Part shown: piece by piece, positions 38,462-51,109 of the stretch | Layout of the letters: each line of letters starts with the position of its first letter | How positions within the stretch are numbered: the stretch's first letter is position 1 | Assembly: GCA_013397795.1 (NCBI GenBank) | Contig: VZTJ01002448.1 | Location: forward strand, 1,417,570 to 1,481,569 | From: Orthonyx spaldingii | Taxonomy: Eukaryota; Chordata; Aves; Passeriformes; Orthonychidae | Length of the DNA: 64,000 nt | Direction: 5' to 3' | The notes under the pieces: model-generated | Databases searched by the model: none | The model's input: only the letters and a program-made list of their open reading frames with translations | Told to the model about the DNA's origin: nothing | Program-made: the position numbers and the translations under genes

Positions 38462-41400
38462 GGGCTTGTTTGTTTTGCTTGGATGTTTTTACCTTCAGTT
38501 AAGCTTAATTATTGAACTTAGCTTATACACAGCAAATTAATTTTTTTTCCTTTTCTTGCAACACTATTTTCTTTTTCAAGGCCAGCTTAAGGCAGTTTTA
38601 AGGAGATATCAAAAACACAGCAGCTGACATTGAAATGCAAGTGCTGGCTCACAACATTCACAACTGCATGTGGTCTTTAGACTCATTGGATTATATGGCC
38701 ACCAGTGTTTCTGAATAAATTTTACATAACTTCAAATAAATTCCAATACAAAATAATACAAACAACCATCTTCCCCCCACAAATGATTCTAAGAAAAACT
38801 AAAGGAGAAATTTTGTCCTTTCATTGGCATGGTGGAGCTTCATGGACAACAGACTTATTGTTAAATATTCAAGGAAGGATCCCAGGAGCTTTTGAAAGGT
38901 GCTTTAAAAGGTTCTCTGCAGGGGGAAGCTGGGACTTGGGTAAACAGAACTGTCAGCCTTGGAAAAGGCCCTTCCTTGTAGGCACATGTGCTGTGAAGAA
39001 GCAGCTCATGTCTTTGGTCACGGGTGGCTCAGGAGGGTCACTGATAACCAAGAGGGTGGCTGATAACCTCTCCGAGGCTGCCACACACTGAGCTGCAGAT
39101 GAGAAAGCTGCAGAGGGGCTGTAAGTGCCGAGGCACTGCCAGAGACCAGTAATTCCCAATCATATTGTACTAACATGCTAAAAACCCCAAACGTGTCATC
39201 ATCCCCTTGTTTCCCTGCAATAAAGGGAATGTTATCTTTCTCATCAGATACTGCTGCAGGCAGTGCTTGTGAGCATGATTGAAGTGAGCAATACGTGTGC
39301 AGATGGACTGCATGTTTCAGAGCTTAGCACTGAATTGTTAGAGCTATCTGGGCTAGTGTGCTGTGCCACTGGTTACCATCACATCATACAGAGCTGCCTG
39401 GAAAGCACAGAGAAGCCACAACTCTGTCTGGAAGCTTGAACTTGGGTCCTCTGTGCCCCAAGCCAGCAAAGCTGTGGCAGGAGATGCCTCTCCCTCTGGG
39501 GAAAGGTGTTTAGTGGTCAGGACATGCTCTCTCAATGTGTTGACTCTTGGGCAGCATCCCCACAGACTCATTTCCCTCAGTGTATGGGCACTTTACAACC
39601 TGCCACCGACTTTAATTCAGACAAACTTATTCTGCTGGAAGCCCTCCTCTGGGGACTTGGATTACAAATATATTTACCAGCAAATATATTTACCAGCAAA
39701 TATATTTACTCCTTTTTTTTTTTTTTCTGGAGAAAAAGGAACAAGGATGGGAAAAAAGTAACAAAGCTGAAAAGTTATACTTACAAAGCAGTACTGTATA
39801 GCTTTAGAACACTTGTTTAATATAATAGTTGTCCTAAAATGATGTTGACAAGGAAATTCTACAAAAAAAATCACTTCAGAAAAATTCATGTAGTTTAATA
39901 GATGTCCATTAGTGCACTTCCTTACTTTTCGTCTCCTCAGTCATTCATCAAAAAGATTACTATTTACTGTTTACAAACAATAAAACTGAGGTAATAAAAA
40001 AAATAACTCTTTTCAATAATCATCTCAAATGACTGATACTGTGTTTTTGTCATCTTGATCACACTGAGTCAATTTTTTCCCATCTAAATAAAAACTTTTT
40101 AGACTTTTTTTTTTAATATTTAACACTACCAAAATATGATTTTCTCTTGTGGAGTGCAGAAACTGCTATATGTTGGAGAGATACAGTTTTCTCTGGAACT
40201 AATTTCTAACTTCTAGCATGTGGGAAAGTGATAACATTTTTACTGGACAGTAATAAAGAGACTATGGCAGCAGTTGTGTTGTGTGGGTCCTGTTCAGAGT
40301 TAAGAGTTCTTAATCTTTTGGTTTTCCCCCTCTGTGTATCAAACACTTAGTGAAAGCCATTCTAAGGTGGTATTACCATAAACTAATTTTAACAAGTTAT
40401 GATAGAAAGCTGGAAGAAGAACCTTCCATAAAATGTCTTTGTCAAATTTCCATTTCCACAAAGTTATTTTCAGATTCCATATCTATTAGTCCTTTTCATT
40501 GAGACCATGTTCATCTGCCCTTAATACACATTTTCTGAATCTGTTTTAACTTCTGGGTAAATTCCTTCTGACATGGTAGCCTTTGCAAGCACGTGCACCA
40601 TTCTGAAGAGGAACAGCACGTCAGTCCCGTTTCAGCATACAGAGGTTAAATGTCATTTGTCACACTGACCCTCCACACGGGATGGATCTGAGCAGACAAT
40701 AAGTGCTGCAGAGAGATAAGTTCTTCTGCTGCAAATGTGTGACACACACAAACATGTTCACAAGAATAACCCAGTAGTCATTAAAATATTCAACTCAGCC
40801 CAAATTGTATAAAGACTCTTCAAACACTCTTAATTGATATGAATAAAGATTTTCTCTTTTGTTCTTCTATTCATATCATAGCCAGTCTCAGTTTAGGGAA
40901 GATGTTTCTTCCTGCCGAGTAGGATTGGAAGCACAGTTTCAAACTAAGGAATTGAAATTTGCTGATAAAAGTGGTATGAGAACCATGAGAACACACAGTG
41001 TTTGCCCACTGCTCAGTGACAGGAGAGATGAAAGATGAGGTGGGCACTTGACAGGGCAGAACAAAAATCCGAAATCAACCATATGTGGGGTTGTTTGCAT
41101 GGAGCAATGTCAACAAACCTGTCTATATAGTCTGAGATCAAAAGAGAAAAAGGTAAACCCCAGCCTTCCACCTGTAAAAAAGTTTAGAAAGATTTGCTTT
41201 TCTGTTGATCTTACCCAAATCTCAGTGCAGCTTGTTCTCAGAACTTTATGAACATTATGTCATGTAAATTGGCTGCAGCAAGAGTTCATTTACAGTTTGA
41301 TGAATGAGAAACCTGGTGACTCCTAGCCAGTGCAGAGAGTTGGCACTGGCCCATCAACTGCAAAACTTGGAGACCAGTTCTGACATACATCAGATTAAGG

Positions 41401-43352
41401 TCCATCCCTGCCTTTGACGTGGGATGCCCATGGTTCCTTTCCTGCTTTGACCTCTAACTGCAGATGTGAGAAAGCCCGGACTGTTGCATCATGTTCACGG
41501 TCAGAGCAAAGTTGAATTGCAGGAAGAACAACTAAGAAATAAAAAGGAGAAGTACAAGGACAATAACCTTTCTTCAGTTTATGTGGTTTTATGTCTCACT
41601 TTGCCTCTCAGCATGGAAGACACAAATGTAGCTCCCTTGGCCACCAGAGGAAGGATATAAATGGTTTTGATAGAGTCAGACTGATGGGCTGCAAATGCTC
41701 CCTATTGCTTTACATGCAGCCTTTGAGCTTCTGCCCACGTTTCATGTATTCCTCACCCGCAGCAAGATAAGTTTAGAAATAAGACTTTTCCAGAAAACTC
41801 ACATGAAAGTACACACTGGCTTTCAGGCTGGTCTCAAGCACATTTGTGTTCTTTTTCTCAAAAAAACATCAAAATGGTATTTGCCTTCAGATTTTCAAAC
41901 CAGAGTGACCCTGTGAAATTGTCTTTTGAAATTGCAAATGTATGAAGAGTACTAATGCAAGAGGAAGTAGATATCTGTTAGTTATAATAGAAGTTTGAAC
42001 TTGAAGATTAACAACAATAGAATTGATGGAAAAAACCTTAATGAATGCCATCATGTACAGACATCAGAAGCCACTGGTTAATATGTAGTGTGCCAAGAGC
42101 AGGCATTTTTCAAGTATGAAGGTGTCTTTGTGCAGACCAAGAAAAAACAGCAAAGATGCCAGAGAAAAATAACATCCTGAGTCTCAAAGTTTTACTGCAA
42201 TTCACTCATCCAAAGTCTGCCCCTGAAAAGATTAATGTTCTAGAAATCTAACTATGAAAGGAAATCTAGATTATCTGCCCAACTCTGAAAGTGAAAAATG
42301 GTAAATGAGTAAATGGCAACCTAATAATTCAGAACTAAACTTGAAAGTTTAACTTTCTTACTACTTTTGAGGCATAAACAGATACAGAAAATGATTTTCT
42401 GGAATGGATCTGGGATAAAAATAAAATTTTTAAAAATGTATTTGAAGTCTATGAATTCAAACTAAGACATACATTCTGGATCTAGTTATTTTTCTTCTCT
42501 TCTTGTAAGATTGCTCCTGCTCCAAAAGCGTTCATATTGATGGCATTTAGGAATACTATCTAACATATGAAAACACATCTGAATATGGCTTATTCTGAGT
42601 GTAGAGTCCATGGGGTCTGTGAGTGATCCATGTCTCATCTGTCTGTGGTCATCTGTGATTGATTGTAACAATCACACCCCTTACTGGACTTGCATTTCTG
42701 TAATAAAAATTACTATATGGGAATTAAAAGTTTGTTTTTCTACAGTCATGTGCATCCACAACTTTTCTGTTAAAGGCCAGTGCAGTAAATATTCACAATT
42801 CTAAACCTTGTTTGTTCTTTTGTGGTAATTAAAATAGGGCATTGAATTCATATTATAGTCTGCACAAAGCTGGGTTTCACTCAAATTAAATGGAGGTTCC
42901 AGTAATATTCAATGGCAAAAGTGTTTGTTTAAAGCCAATTCAAAAAATGCTTATGGGTATGACTCTAATAAATGCATTAAAAAATATGTGATGACTCATG
43001 TGAAATATTTGAAAGCATGTGTTCAGATCTAGAAAGGAGTCTCTGCTAGTTTATAAAAATATTTCTAAACAAGAAGTATTTTTTTTCCTCAAGATTAAAC
43101 AAATTGATGCTTACTTTGCTCCAGGCAGCAAGTTTTTGCCTTTTCTGTACCACCAATACGGGTTACTTGACTTGTCTTGTATTTTACCGCATGTGACAAA
43201 CCTTTAGGCATTCCATAATGCCACAGTTCGTCTGAGGTCAATCTAAACTATGTCTGGTTCCCCTCTGAAATTTTTCAATCCCTGAATGACCCTCACAAAG
43301 CCTTTTAAATGCATTTTTTTTCCTGTAAGCATTTAGGAAGGATACACCATTC
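38462..43352. other. Intergenic sequence, no gene recognised
   Basis: AT-rich DNA with stop codons in all frames over any useful length. Apart from the short tandem repeat at 39665 and the T run after it, nothing was recognised. Confidence 0.6.
39665..39710. repeat. 16-bp tandem repeat, about 2.9 copies
   Basis: The unit caaatatatttaccag is repeated at 39665, 39681 and 39697, the last copy incomplete. It is followed at once by a run of T. The copies are identical where complete, which suggests recent slippage. Confidence 0.95.
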
Positions 43353-43357
43353 TGTTT
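43353..43357. repeat. Target-site duplication TGTTT (left copy)
   Basis: TGTTT abuts the TGTAGTGG end of the LTR and is repeated exactly at 44955-44959 after its other end (...ACGACA). A 5-bp duplication fits retroviral integration. Confidence 0.75.
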
Positions 43358-44954
43358 TGTAGTGGTTTGAGTTCGTTCACCTGAGTTTTTTGGCTAAATG
43401 CAAGCACACTTACTAGATTTTATTTAATTTTGCTGTGAGATAAGGATTAGGAGTAGGTAAAGCAGGCTCAAACTTTAAAGAGTATAAAGAAAGTTTATTA
43501 ACAGACCTAAAAGGAAGGAAAAAACTTAAGAACCAGAACAAAACCGTCAGAACACTTTTGCTCTTTCCACCTCTCCATTTTTCAATGACAATACAAAAAA
43601 ACAACACTTTGACTTTCAGTCAGTTTACCAGTTCTAAATTAGTCTTTCTTCAGTCATTTAGGGAGAGGAGTTTTCTCCTGCTTTACCATGTTGACTTCTC
43701 CACAGGAAATACAGTTCTTATGGTTTTCAGCCTCACAACTAGCAGCCGCCCAGGAGAAAAAGATCTCTGCTTGTTGTGGAATGTCCCTCCCACACCAGTA
43801 GCTTTCCCACTGCTACTACGGTGGGTTATGACAGTTCATGGGGTGTTTTTTTAAGGATGAGTTGTTCTACTACTGCCGCAAAGAAATCCCCTTCTTCTAT
43901 GACTGGCAATGTAAATTTCCTTTGACCATTCCCCGGGGCAAGGGATCTGGATTACAGCTTCTTCTCTTCTCTGCTCAAATTTCTCATCAGGCTGCAATTA
44001 CTTCAATATCTACTTATCTTCACACAGGTGCCTTGATTCACTGGCTGCACTGGCTGCAGGTAGAACGTCACATCCCCCCTTAGACCATTTGTCATATATT
44101 ACAGGGAATATTTTAGCTTGGTCTCAATCATGGTTTCACAGAAGAATTTTCAGCTTTTACTTTGTAGCACTCCTCATGCTCCTTCCCTCTAAGCTTCAGC
44201 TCTGCTTCTCTCACTGACTTTGAGTCTCTATGCTGTGTTTTTGTAAGTGTCCTCACTCTTCTTCTATCTGTGCAAGAGCAGATCAGTTTCTGCAAGTTTT
44301 ATCTGGGTAACGAAAGGGTTAATTTCTTTCTCGGGCCTCTGCGACAGTCCCATGATTTTTCCCGGGTTGTTTAAAAAGTCTGAGCCGGGCTGCAGAAGCA
44401 GTTAAGAGTCTCAATAGCCTCGCTCTGCGAAGCTGGCCCGGCCTGGGGGGAGCCGGCCTGGCCTCTGCCCGGCCCAGAGCAAGGGCTGGGCTCTGCGAAG
44501 TTGACCCGGCCTGGAGGGAGCCGGCCCGGAGGGAGCCGGCCCGGCACTGCCCGCTGTAGTTAAAATGTTTTGCCCAGCAGCCGGAGATCTCAGGCCGGGT
44601 CCTCCCCCACGTTCAGCTGCACTGGTGCTGCAAACTCCCTTCCAAACCTCCCCCCCCCCCCCGCTCTGAGGAGGGGAGGGGGGGAAAGGGCAAGGGCCCA
44701 GCCTTACCAGAGAGACAAGCACAGGACTTGCTTCTCTCGCAGCAACAGGACAGGAAAAGAGAGTTTTTTCTCAGGTGTATCTCTCTTAAATATGGTTTTT
44801 TCCCTGGAGGCGGAACAACTTTTAATTGGATTATACACTCATCAATACTCAAAACTAGCTGGTCACTGGCTCTGTTTCCCAGGAAGCAAGGTGCACTACT
44901 TCCTGCACCATAGGTCACTTGAAAGACTGACCCTTCCTGGGTAAACCCACGACA
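43358..44954 (-). mobile_element. Large solo LTR (about 1.6 kb), - orientation, CpG-rich core
   Basis: On the minus strand the element starts TGTCGTGGGTTTACC and ends CTCAAACCACTACA. That gives canonical TG...CA ends, and exact TGTTT duplications flank it. On the minus strand there is a TATA-like TATTTAAG (plus 44785-44792) about 165 bases in, and an AATAAA (plus 43494-43499) 136 bases before the far end. Between them lies a CpG-dense block (about 44320-44620). No gag, pol or env reading frame of useful length is present; the longest feature-like frame near the core is 29 codons (44264-44353, minus). The distance from TATA to polyadenylation signal, almost 1.3 kb, is long for an LTR, so this may be a composite or an element that gained sequence. 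Confidence 0.75.
44320..44720. promoter_or_regulatory. CpG-island-like core of the LTR with a 68-bp duplication
   Basis: I count roughly twenty CpG sites in about 400 bases, while the surrounding DNA is nearly free of CpG. The stretch from gctctgcgaag at 44422 recurs from 44490 (period 68), and each copy is followed by a ccggcctgg/agccggcc block. A run of 13 C lies at 44650-44662. On the minus strand a TATA-like box (44785-44792) lies just upstream and a CTG|GTAAGG donor about 50 bases beyond the expected start site (near 44707), so it has the layout of a promoter with a short first exon. Confidence 0.5.
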
Positions 44955-44959
44955 TGTTT
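44955..44959. repeat. Target-site duplication TGTTT (right copy)
   Basis: Exact copy of 43353-43357, abutting the ...CA end of the LTR. Confidence 0.75.
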
Positions 44960-47900
44960 CTAGAAAAAATAAAAAAAATTCCACTACTGAGAACTCTGTC
45001 TCTCACTGGTGCAAGGGGCTGAGAACACGCCCAAGGTAGCATTTAGTGGGGATGCTAATTGCTTCAGTTTCCTTCTGCTGAGCTTCACCCTTTTAGTCTG
45101 AGCTCTGACTCAGTTTGCATCAGACAGCAAACATTTCCTTGTTTGCTGCACTTGAAGTACAGGTATCTGTGACCACTGGGCCCCTCTTGCACTTTCAACT
45201 CTCACCTGTCTGGAAGTGCAGGAGTCAGTATTGCCCTTTGGAAATGGCAATGCTTTGGTCATTTCCTTGTAATAATTCTCTTCTAGGAAGTGCTCCAGCA
45301 TTTTTAACATGATTTGCAAAGGTCTTCATTATCTGTATGTTTATGTATCCAGAAGCATTCTGATCTCCACTTTTCATCACAGTGTTGTAAATGTTGCCCA
45401 GTTGTCCATGGAAAGATTACAGTTTATCTACAAAACACATCTTGGTGTTAAAAGCTCTATCTGGCATTCACAAGATCTAATAAAATCAGTCAGCATGGGT
45501 TGATTAGCCTGTTCAGGGGACTGGCATAATGCAATTACATTTTCTCCAGCACCTGATAGAATTTTTGCAGCCTCTCACTATCACTTCTTGTGTCATTGTC
45601 ATTGTCTTCTGTTGTCATAAAACTTCAGGACTCCTTGAACTTCTTGAACTGTTGCTTAGATTTTCATCCCAAGTCCACTTAAACCCTCTGCCTAGAAATT
45701 GCTCTTAATGCTGGCAATCTGAACAGGAAGTTCAACCCCAAACCCCTCCCTTCTCTAATATTTAGAGTTTTTGTCATCCTTCCTCTCCTGGGTGACATAC
45801 ACTCTAGTGAGGGCACCAGCAATTTTAGTCTTTTAATCTCTGCATTTTTCCACTATGGGTTTTTTCTTCACAGCAGTCCTGACCCCACGTTGTGTATCAG
45901 TTTTTTGCAGCCAATCTGGAAGTTGTCCGCTTCATCCTTTTTTGTAAAGTTTTGACATGTCCATCATGTAACTCTCTCTGATGTAAGGCAAACTGCTTCT
46001 GAGATTGAATGTGTAAGTGTTTTCCACTGTGCTTATTTCTGCCAGAAACTCCTGGTCTGATTGCAGACCACCTAGATAAATGTCAGTGCTAATATCTAAA
46101 ACCTTCATTCTGAGAAATGATCCCTCCCTAGCAGAGTAAGTAGGTACACTTGAATGTGTGCACTTATGCAAGATCCATTGACTTCAGATGTGCTTAAACC
46201 ATGTCTTTGAGTGTCTTAGTAATCACCTTTATGATCAAAATCCAGATTTCAAAATAATGCCCTTTGAGCAGATTAAGATCTTGTAAGGTATTTCTGTGAG
46301 ATACTGCTTAAAGATTATTTCCTTTTCTACTTCTTCAGTAAGGTGACTCAGCTCCTTCTGATCATTCACAAATATCTGCTGGAAATCTTTAACCAGTTCA
46401 GGAAAATTCTGGCAGTTCAAACTGAATTTCTCTTTCAAGAGCGACTGTCGCCTCTACTTGGTGATAGTTAAGAGAGCAGGAAAAAGTCACAAACAACCAG
46501 CATGAATTAACCTGAAAATAGCAGCATTAAATGTTGAATGGCTCTGGAGACTGCACATCTTGGGATTATTCATTTACATAATTATATGTAAGGTTTTGTC
46601 CAACAAGATTTTTCCTTGGGAAATCTCATGCCTTTATCCACAGTTAATGAAACCCACTGCCTCAGGGTGTAGTTCCATACCCCTTTCTGGTCTCACCTGT
46701 AGCTCAGGGGTATGAAAGGACTTGGGTACTCACTTGACTTGCCCCCTTCACCATCAGCATTATATCAAACACCCAGAGCCTCCAAGACATCAATTAGTAT
46801 TGCCTAATCCCAAAGGGGTCTAGTTTCCCAGCACTACCAGAAGTAAATCTGTACGGCTTCCTGCACAGCTGCCTTGGGTGTGCCAGCTGCTTTCCTTGAC
46901 TTTGGTAGATCTGAAACTGGGAGGCTGCAACCCTTCCCAGTTTTGCAATGAGGGCTTCATGCACTCAGATTTGTGGAAAGAGGTACGGTTGTCAAATCTT
47001 GAGGACCATAAGTTGCATCTGTGCACATAGAAGTGGGTCACCATGTCCTCGAGTGTCCATCCCCTCAGCTTTCCCTGAGCTTCCTTGCCCCCACATTATG
47101 TTCTCTTAACCAGGACATTACACCCTCTACATATCTTGATCTTAAAATCTTGATAAGTGTGTGTATCATAGTGAAAAAGCTGATAACGTAATATTTCAGA
47201 AACTGCATTAATCAAATATTTATAAACTAAAATATAATTCCTTAGAATATCATAGAGCTATTTCATACAAATAGAACACTGGTAGATTTTTTAAACACAC
47301 ACCATTCTGAACTGCAAATTTAATAGGAACACCTGAGTGACAGCTGGCTTTCATGAACAGAGATTTAGTTTGGAGAAAAGAAGTGATCAGCAGGCTGGCA
47401 TGTTTTGGGGAATGGCTGGCTGGGCACAAGGGATTCACAGGCATGGAAAGCATGTAACTCTCAGACAGTCATAAGAGAAACTCGCAGGGTATCAGGTTTG
47501 CTGCTGTGATCACTGATCCATCTCTTTGCTTATAAACACTTTTGCAGCAGCTAAGAGCTGCTGCTGTGCTTTCTCTACCGTGTTCAGAGTGCAATTCTGA
47601 ATAAAGCCCTGTTAGTGGAATACAGCCTCTTAAAATTTACTCTTTATCCAGTACTTATCAAATAACTGTTGCTCAATACCCGCTTTTCTGTATACCTCTT
47701 CATAACGCACTGTGGTAAATGCATTATTATCTTACTGATGGTATTTTTCCTTCTTCCTTCCCTTCTTAGTTTGACTTCCTATCTGTTCATGATGCCTTGC
47801 CTCAGACAAGATCTTGGCTCAGGTCACAGAGACCTGATGAGGACTTGGTCCTGGAAGGTGTGTGTCCTGCTGATAGATATAACCTGGCTGCATTTCAATG

Positions 47901-50413
47901 GGCTCACCTCCACAGAAAGCAATATTTCTTCTAGGGTGCAAACTGCTTTTCTCTCGTCTCTGGTTTCTGGGGCTTGCAGCCTGCTTTGTGACACCCAGGG
48001 ATGTACTGCAGAGATGACAACACAGCTTTTCTAAAGGGGAGATGTAGCCTGATACACAAGAAGCCTGCAAGTTAGAGTGCTTGAATTGTCTTCCCAGGTT
48101 TGCTTCTGACTTGCTGGGAGAGGTTGGGCTCAGTCTGTTCCCCAGTTCTTATAGCTGCATTAGTATTGTAATATGTGCTGATGTCTTTAATAAAGTGAGT
48201 TTTATGAATGTCAGAATGATGATTATTTGGCTCAGACTCATTCTTCTGAAATGCTTACTCACATGAAAGATTTTTTTTCTTTTCAGAGGTTTGAAATAAA
48301 ATTTGGGTGGATTGTTCCTTTCAAGTAAAGCAATCTCACATTTGCCATGGTTGGATGCAAAGTTGTTCAGCACAAGCTTGCCATTCATGTTCTCAAAGAA
48401 CTTCAAAAGGGATGCTTTGATGTATTTTATGGACTCCTTCCAGCTGCTGTATAGCTCATAGTGTCTGTGCTTCTGTAGCAAATCGTGACTTGTGGGAATT
48501 TTACTATTTTACTGACTGCCTGAGGAAGTATTCTGAGGGGTGCCTTTTGAACAACACACAGGAGCTGGATATCAACATTACAGTCATAAATGGAATATTT
48601 ACATCAGCAGCAAAATATTCTGTGCTCCTGAAAAGAGATAACCACTTCTAAAATCTACACTTCCCTATAGTTCCCTAGATTTCTGCAAAGGGAAGTGACA
48701 GTGTGTGGCATTTTGCTTGCTTCTGGCTTCATTTTCCCCTGTTTCTCAGCTTCCCAAAGGGGTTTGTTGAAATCCCTTAACAGGCCCACTGGTTGTGCAT
48801 GTCCTGTGGCACAGCCGTTCTCCTCTCCAGGTGGTAACTGGGCTATTAAAACTCCTCTCCATGGGAGCAAATGGGTAGTGCTGGGAAGGGACCCAAGAAG
48901 CTTTAGAAGCCATTTTGCACGGTGAGAAAGCCTGATGCAGTCTGACACTGCTGTGTCCCCATGAGGTGGTGCACTGCTGTCTGTGAGAGAGATGCTGGCA
49001 ATGTTCTAACAAAGCCCTGTGTCTCCCCGGGGGTTGTGTGTGGAGTGATCTGTGTCGTCACTGCGGGATCCCTCACCTGGAGATTTGCTCCAGTATCTCC
49101 TGGCTGTGGGGTAGCCTAAGGATAAACACTAACCTGTGAGCTGCACACAGATGACTCACTGCTCCACCAGTCCCGTGCTGCAGCCAGGCAGAGGGTACCA
49201 CTGCCACAGCTCTGCATGCAGATGAGGTTAAGTCTTAGGGTTTTTAGCTAATTGCTGGATTTTAATCTTTATTTTTAACCTATGCCAATCTACAAAATGT
49301 CCTGACATGCTGGGGTCAAGACCAAAGCTGGTAACTGCAAAGGGGTGACTGGTGCTTTATCACAGGGGTGAAGGTTGTCTGGGCACAGGCCTTTCTTCAC
49401 GACTCAGCCAAGCCTGTGAAGCTTATTGTGCAGGATCTAAGGTGACACTAACCTGACCATCACACACTCTAATGTTAAAAGCCATTGCTTTGACTGGCTC
49501 AAATACAAATATTTTAAAAGAAAACATGTGTCAGACTAAAATAAAAATCTCATCAAAACTGAATGTTTCACATAGTCCAGACTTCTACCTCTGGGGCAAA
49601 GCTGAGAAGCTAAACAGTGTGTGACTGATTTTTAAGTCCATCACTTAATGCACCATGAGTCTGTTGTTCAGATGCTATGATGATGAACATGTTATAAGAG
49701 CTGACACGGAACAGAACGAGCATGAAAAAAGTCAGACATCATGTTGAATTTGCGATTCAGATTGAAGTGCATTAATAATAAATTGAAAACATGTATTATA
49801 TATGGAGGTTCCTATTGAAACATTTCTTGAGGGCAGATGAATTTTAGTGCCATAGCAGAATGATAATAGTTTTAGAGGAAATGTAGATTACTGTCATTTC
49901 TCTTGCAAATTGTGTTGAGAAAAAATTATGAACAATGACAGGGCTTACACAGGGTATATCATAGGGAACTCAACCTACTGCCAAGCTCTGATTTCCACCT
50001 CGAGCCTCAGAGTCAGATCTTACCAATCTCTTTAGTGAAGGAAGAGTAAAAATTATGCTGTGAGCTAGAGGTCCAAAAATCACCAGGAATATGTCCAATG
50101 ATTTTAAAGGAAAAACTGTTGATGCTGGAATTAAAGACCTCTAACCGAAGTCACATTGTTCCCAGAAATCCAATCCACTCACCTTATTAAAAACACATGA
50201 AATAGTGGAAGCTTTCTGGATACTCATTTTTGAGCTTAACCTAAAGGATGATGGGTTGCAAGTGGTATCCAAAGGGATTTCTTCAAATCTTCCCTCCTCC
50301 ATTAGAAGGCAGGGAGAGGTAGACAAGGGGTGTAGTCACAACACATGCTCTGATTCCCTCAGAGCCTGCAGATCTCCCTTTGACCCAAGCCTTCCATATA
50401 GCCCTTTTCATGT
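44960..50413. other. Intergenic sequence, no gene recognised
   Basis: Mixed composition. Two neighbouring minus-strand frames (46235-46438 and 45932-46171) read like lysine/glutamate-rich protein but are short, broken by stops and match nothing I know. A TATA-like ttataaac near 47531 followed by aataaag near 47600 resembles the layout of a short LTR, without recognisable ends. Confidence 0.5.
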
Positions 50414-51109
50414 TGTTTTGGGCTTGTGTGGCAAGGTACTGGTAGTGGAGGGGCTACAGGAATGGCTTCTGTGAAAAGCTGCCAGAAACTTCCCCCAAGT
50501 ATTACAGAGCCAATGCCAGCTGGATCCAAGATGGACCTACCACAGAATAAGGCTGAGCCAACCAGAGGTGTTAGTAACACCTCCGTGATTACATATTTAT
50601 GGGGGAAAAAAAGGAAGAAAAAAGAAGTTGTTGCTCAGAAGTAATTGTGGCCAGAGAAGAGCAGAGTAAGAATATGTGAGAGAAACAACTGCGCAGACGC
50701 CAAGATCAGTGAATAAGGACTCCTCTCCCTGAGGAGGAAGCAGTGGCAGAAACAACATGTGATGAACTGACCCATCCTCACCCTGTCCCTGTGCTCCTGC
50801 GGGGGAGGACATTGAGAATAGGGAACAAACTTAAGCCCAGGAAGAAGGAGAGAGGTCAGAGAAAAGTGTTTTTAGGATTTGTTTTACTTCTTATTATCCT
50901 GCTCTGATTTTGGTTTGTAATAAATTCAACTAATTTCCCCAAGTCAAGTCTGTTTTGCCCATTACAGTAATCAGAGAGTGATCTCTCCCTGTCCTTATCT
51001 CAACTCACGAGTCTTTCGTTATATTTTCTCTCCCCTGTCCAACTGAGGAGGGCAGTGATAGAGCAGCTTTGGTGGGTACTAGACATTTAGCCCATGTCAA
51101 CCCACCACA
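50414..51109 (+). mobile_element. Avian endogenous-retrovirus solo LTR, + orientation
   Basis: Starts TGTTTTGGGCTTGTGTGGCA and ends ...GTCAACCCACCACA. In between come, in order, 'ggggctacaggaatggcttc', 'aatatgtgagagaaacaact', AATAAA at 50919-50924, 'agtgatctctccctgtcc', and 'gtctttcgttatattttctc'. These are hallmarks of a widespread avian LTR family and match, in reverse, the element at 58195-59793. Flanks catgt (50409-50413) and cctgt (51110-51114) look like a 5-bp target duplication with one later change. It is shorter than the other copy (696 versus about 1015 bp), so it has an internal deletion. No internal genes adjoin it. Confidence 0.85.

Noticed and set aside
44073..44082. Purine tract (plus-strand ccccccttag) next to a possible CA end at 44072, first read as the polypurine tract of a provirus with LTR 43358-44072
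   Set aside because: A better right boundary exists at 44954, where a CA end is followed by an exact TGTTT matching the left flank. No flanking duplication or internal retroviral genes support the shorter reading.
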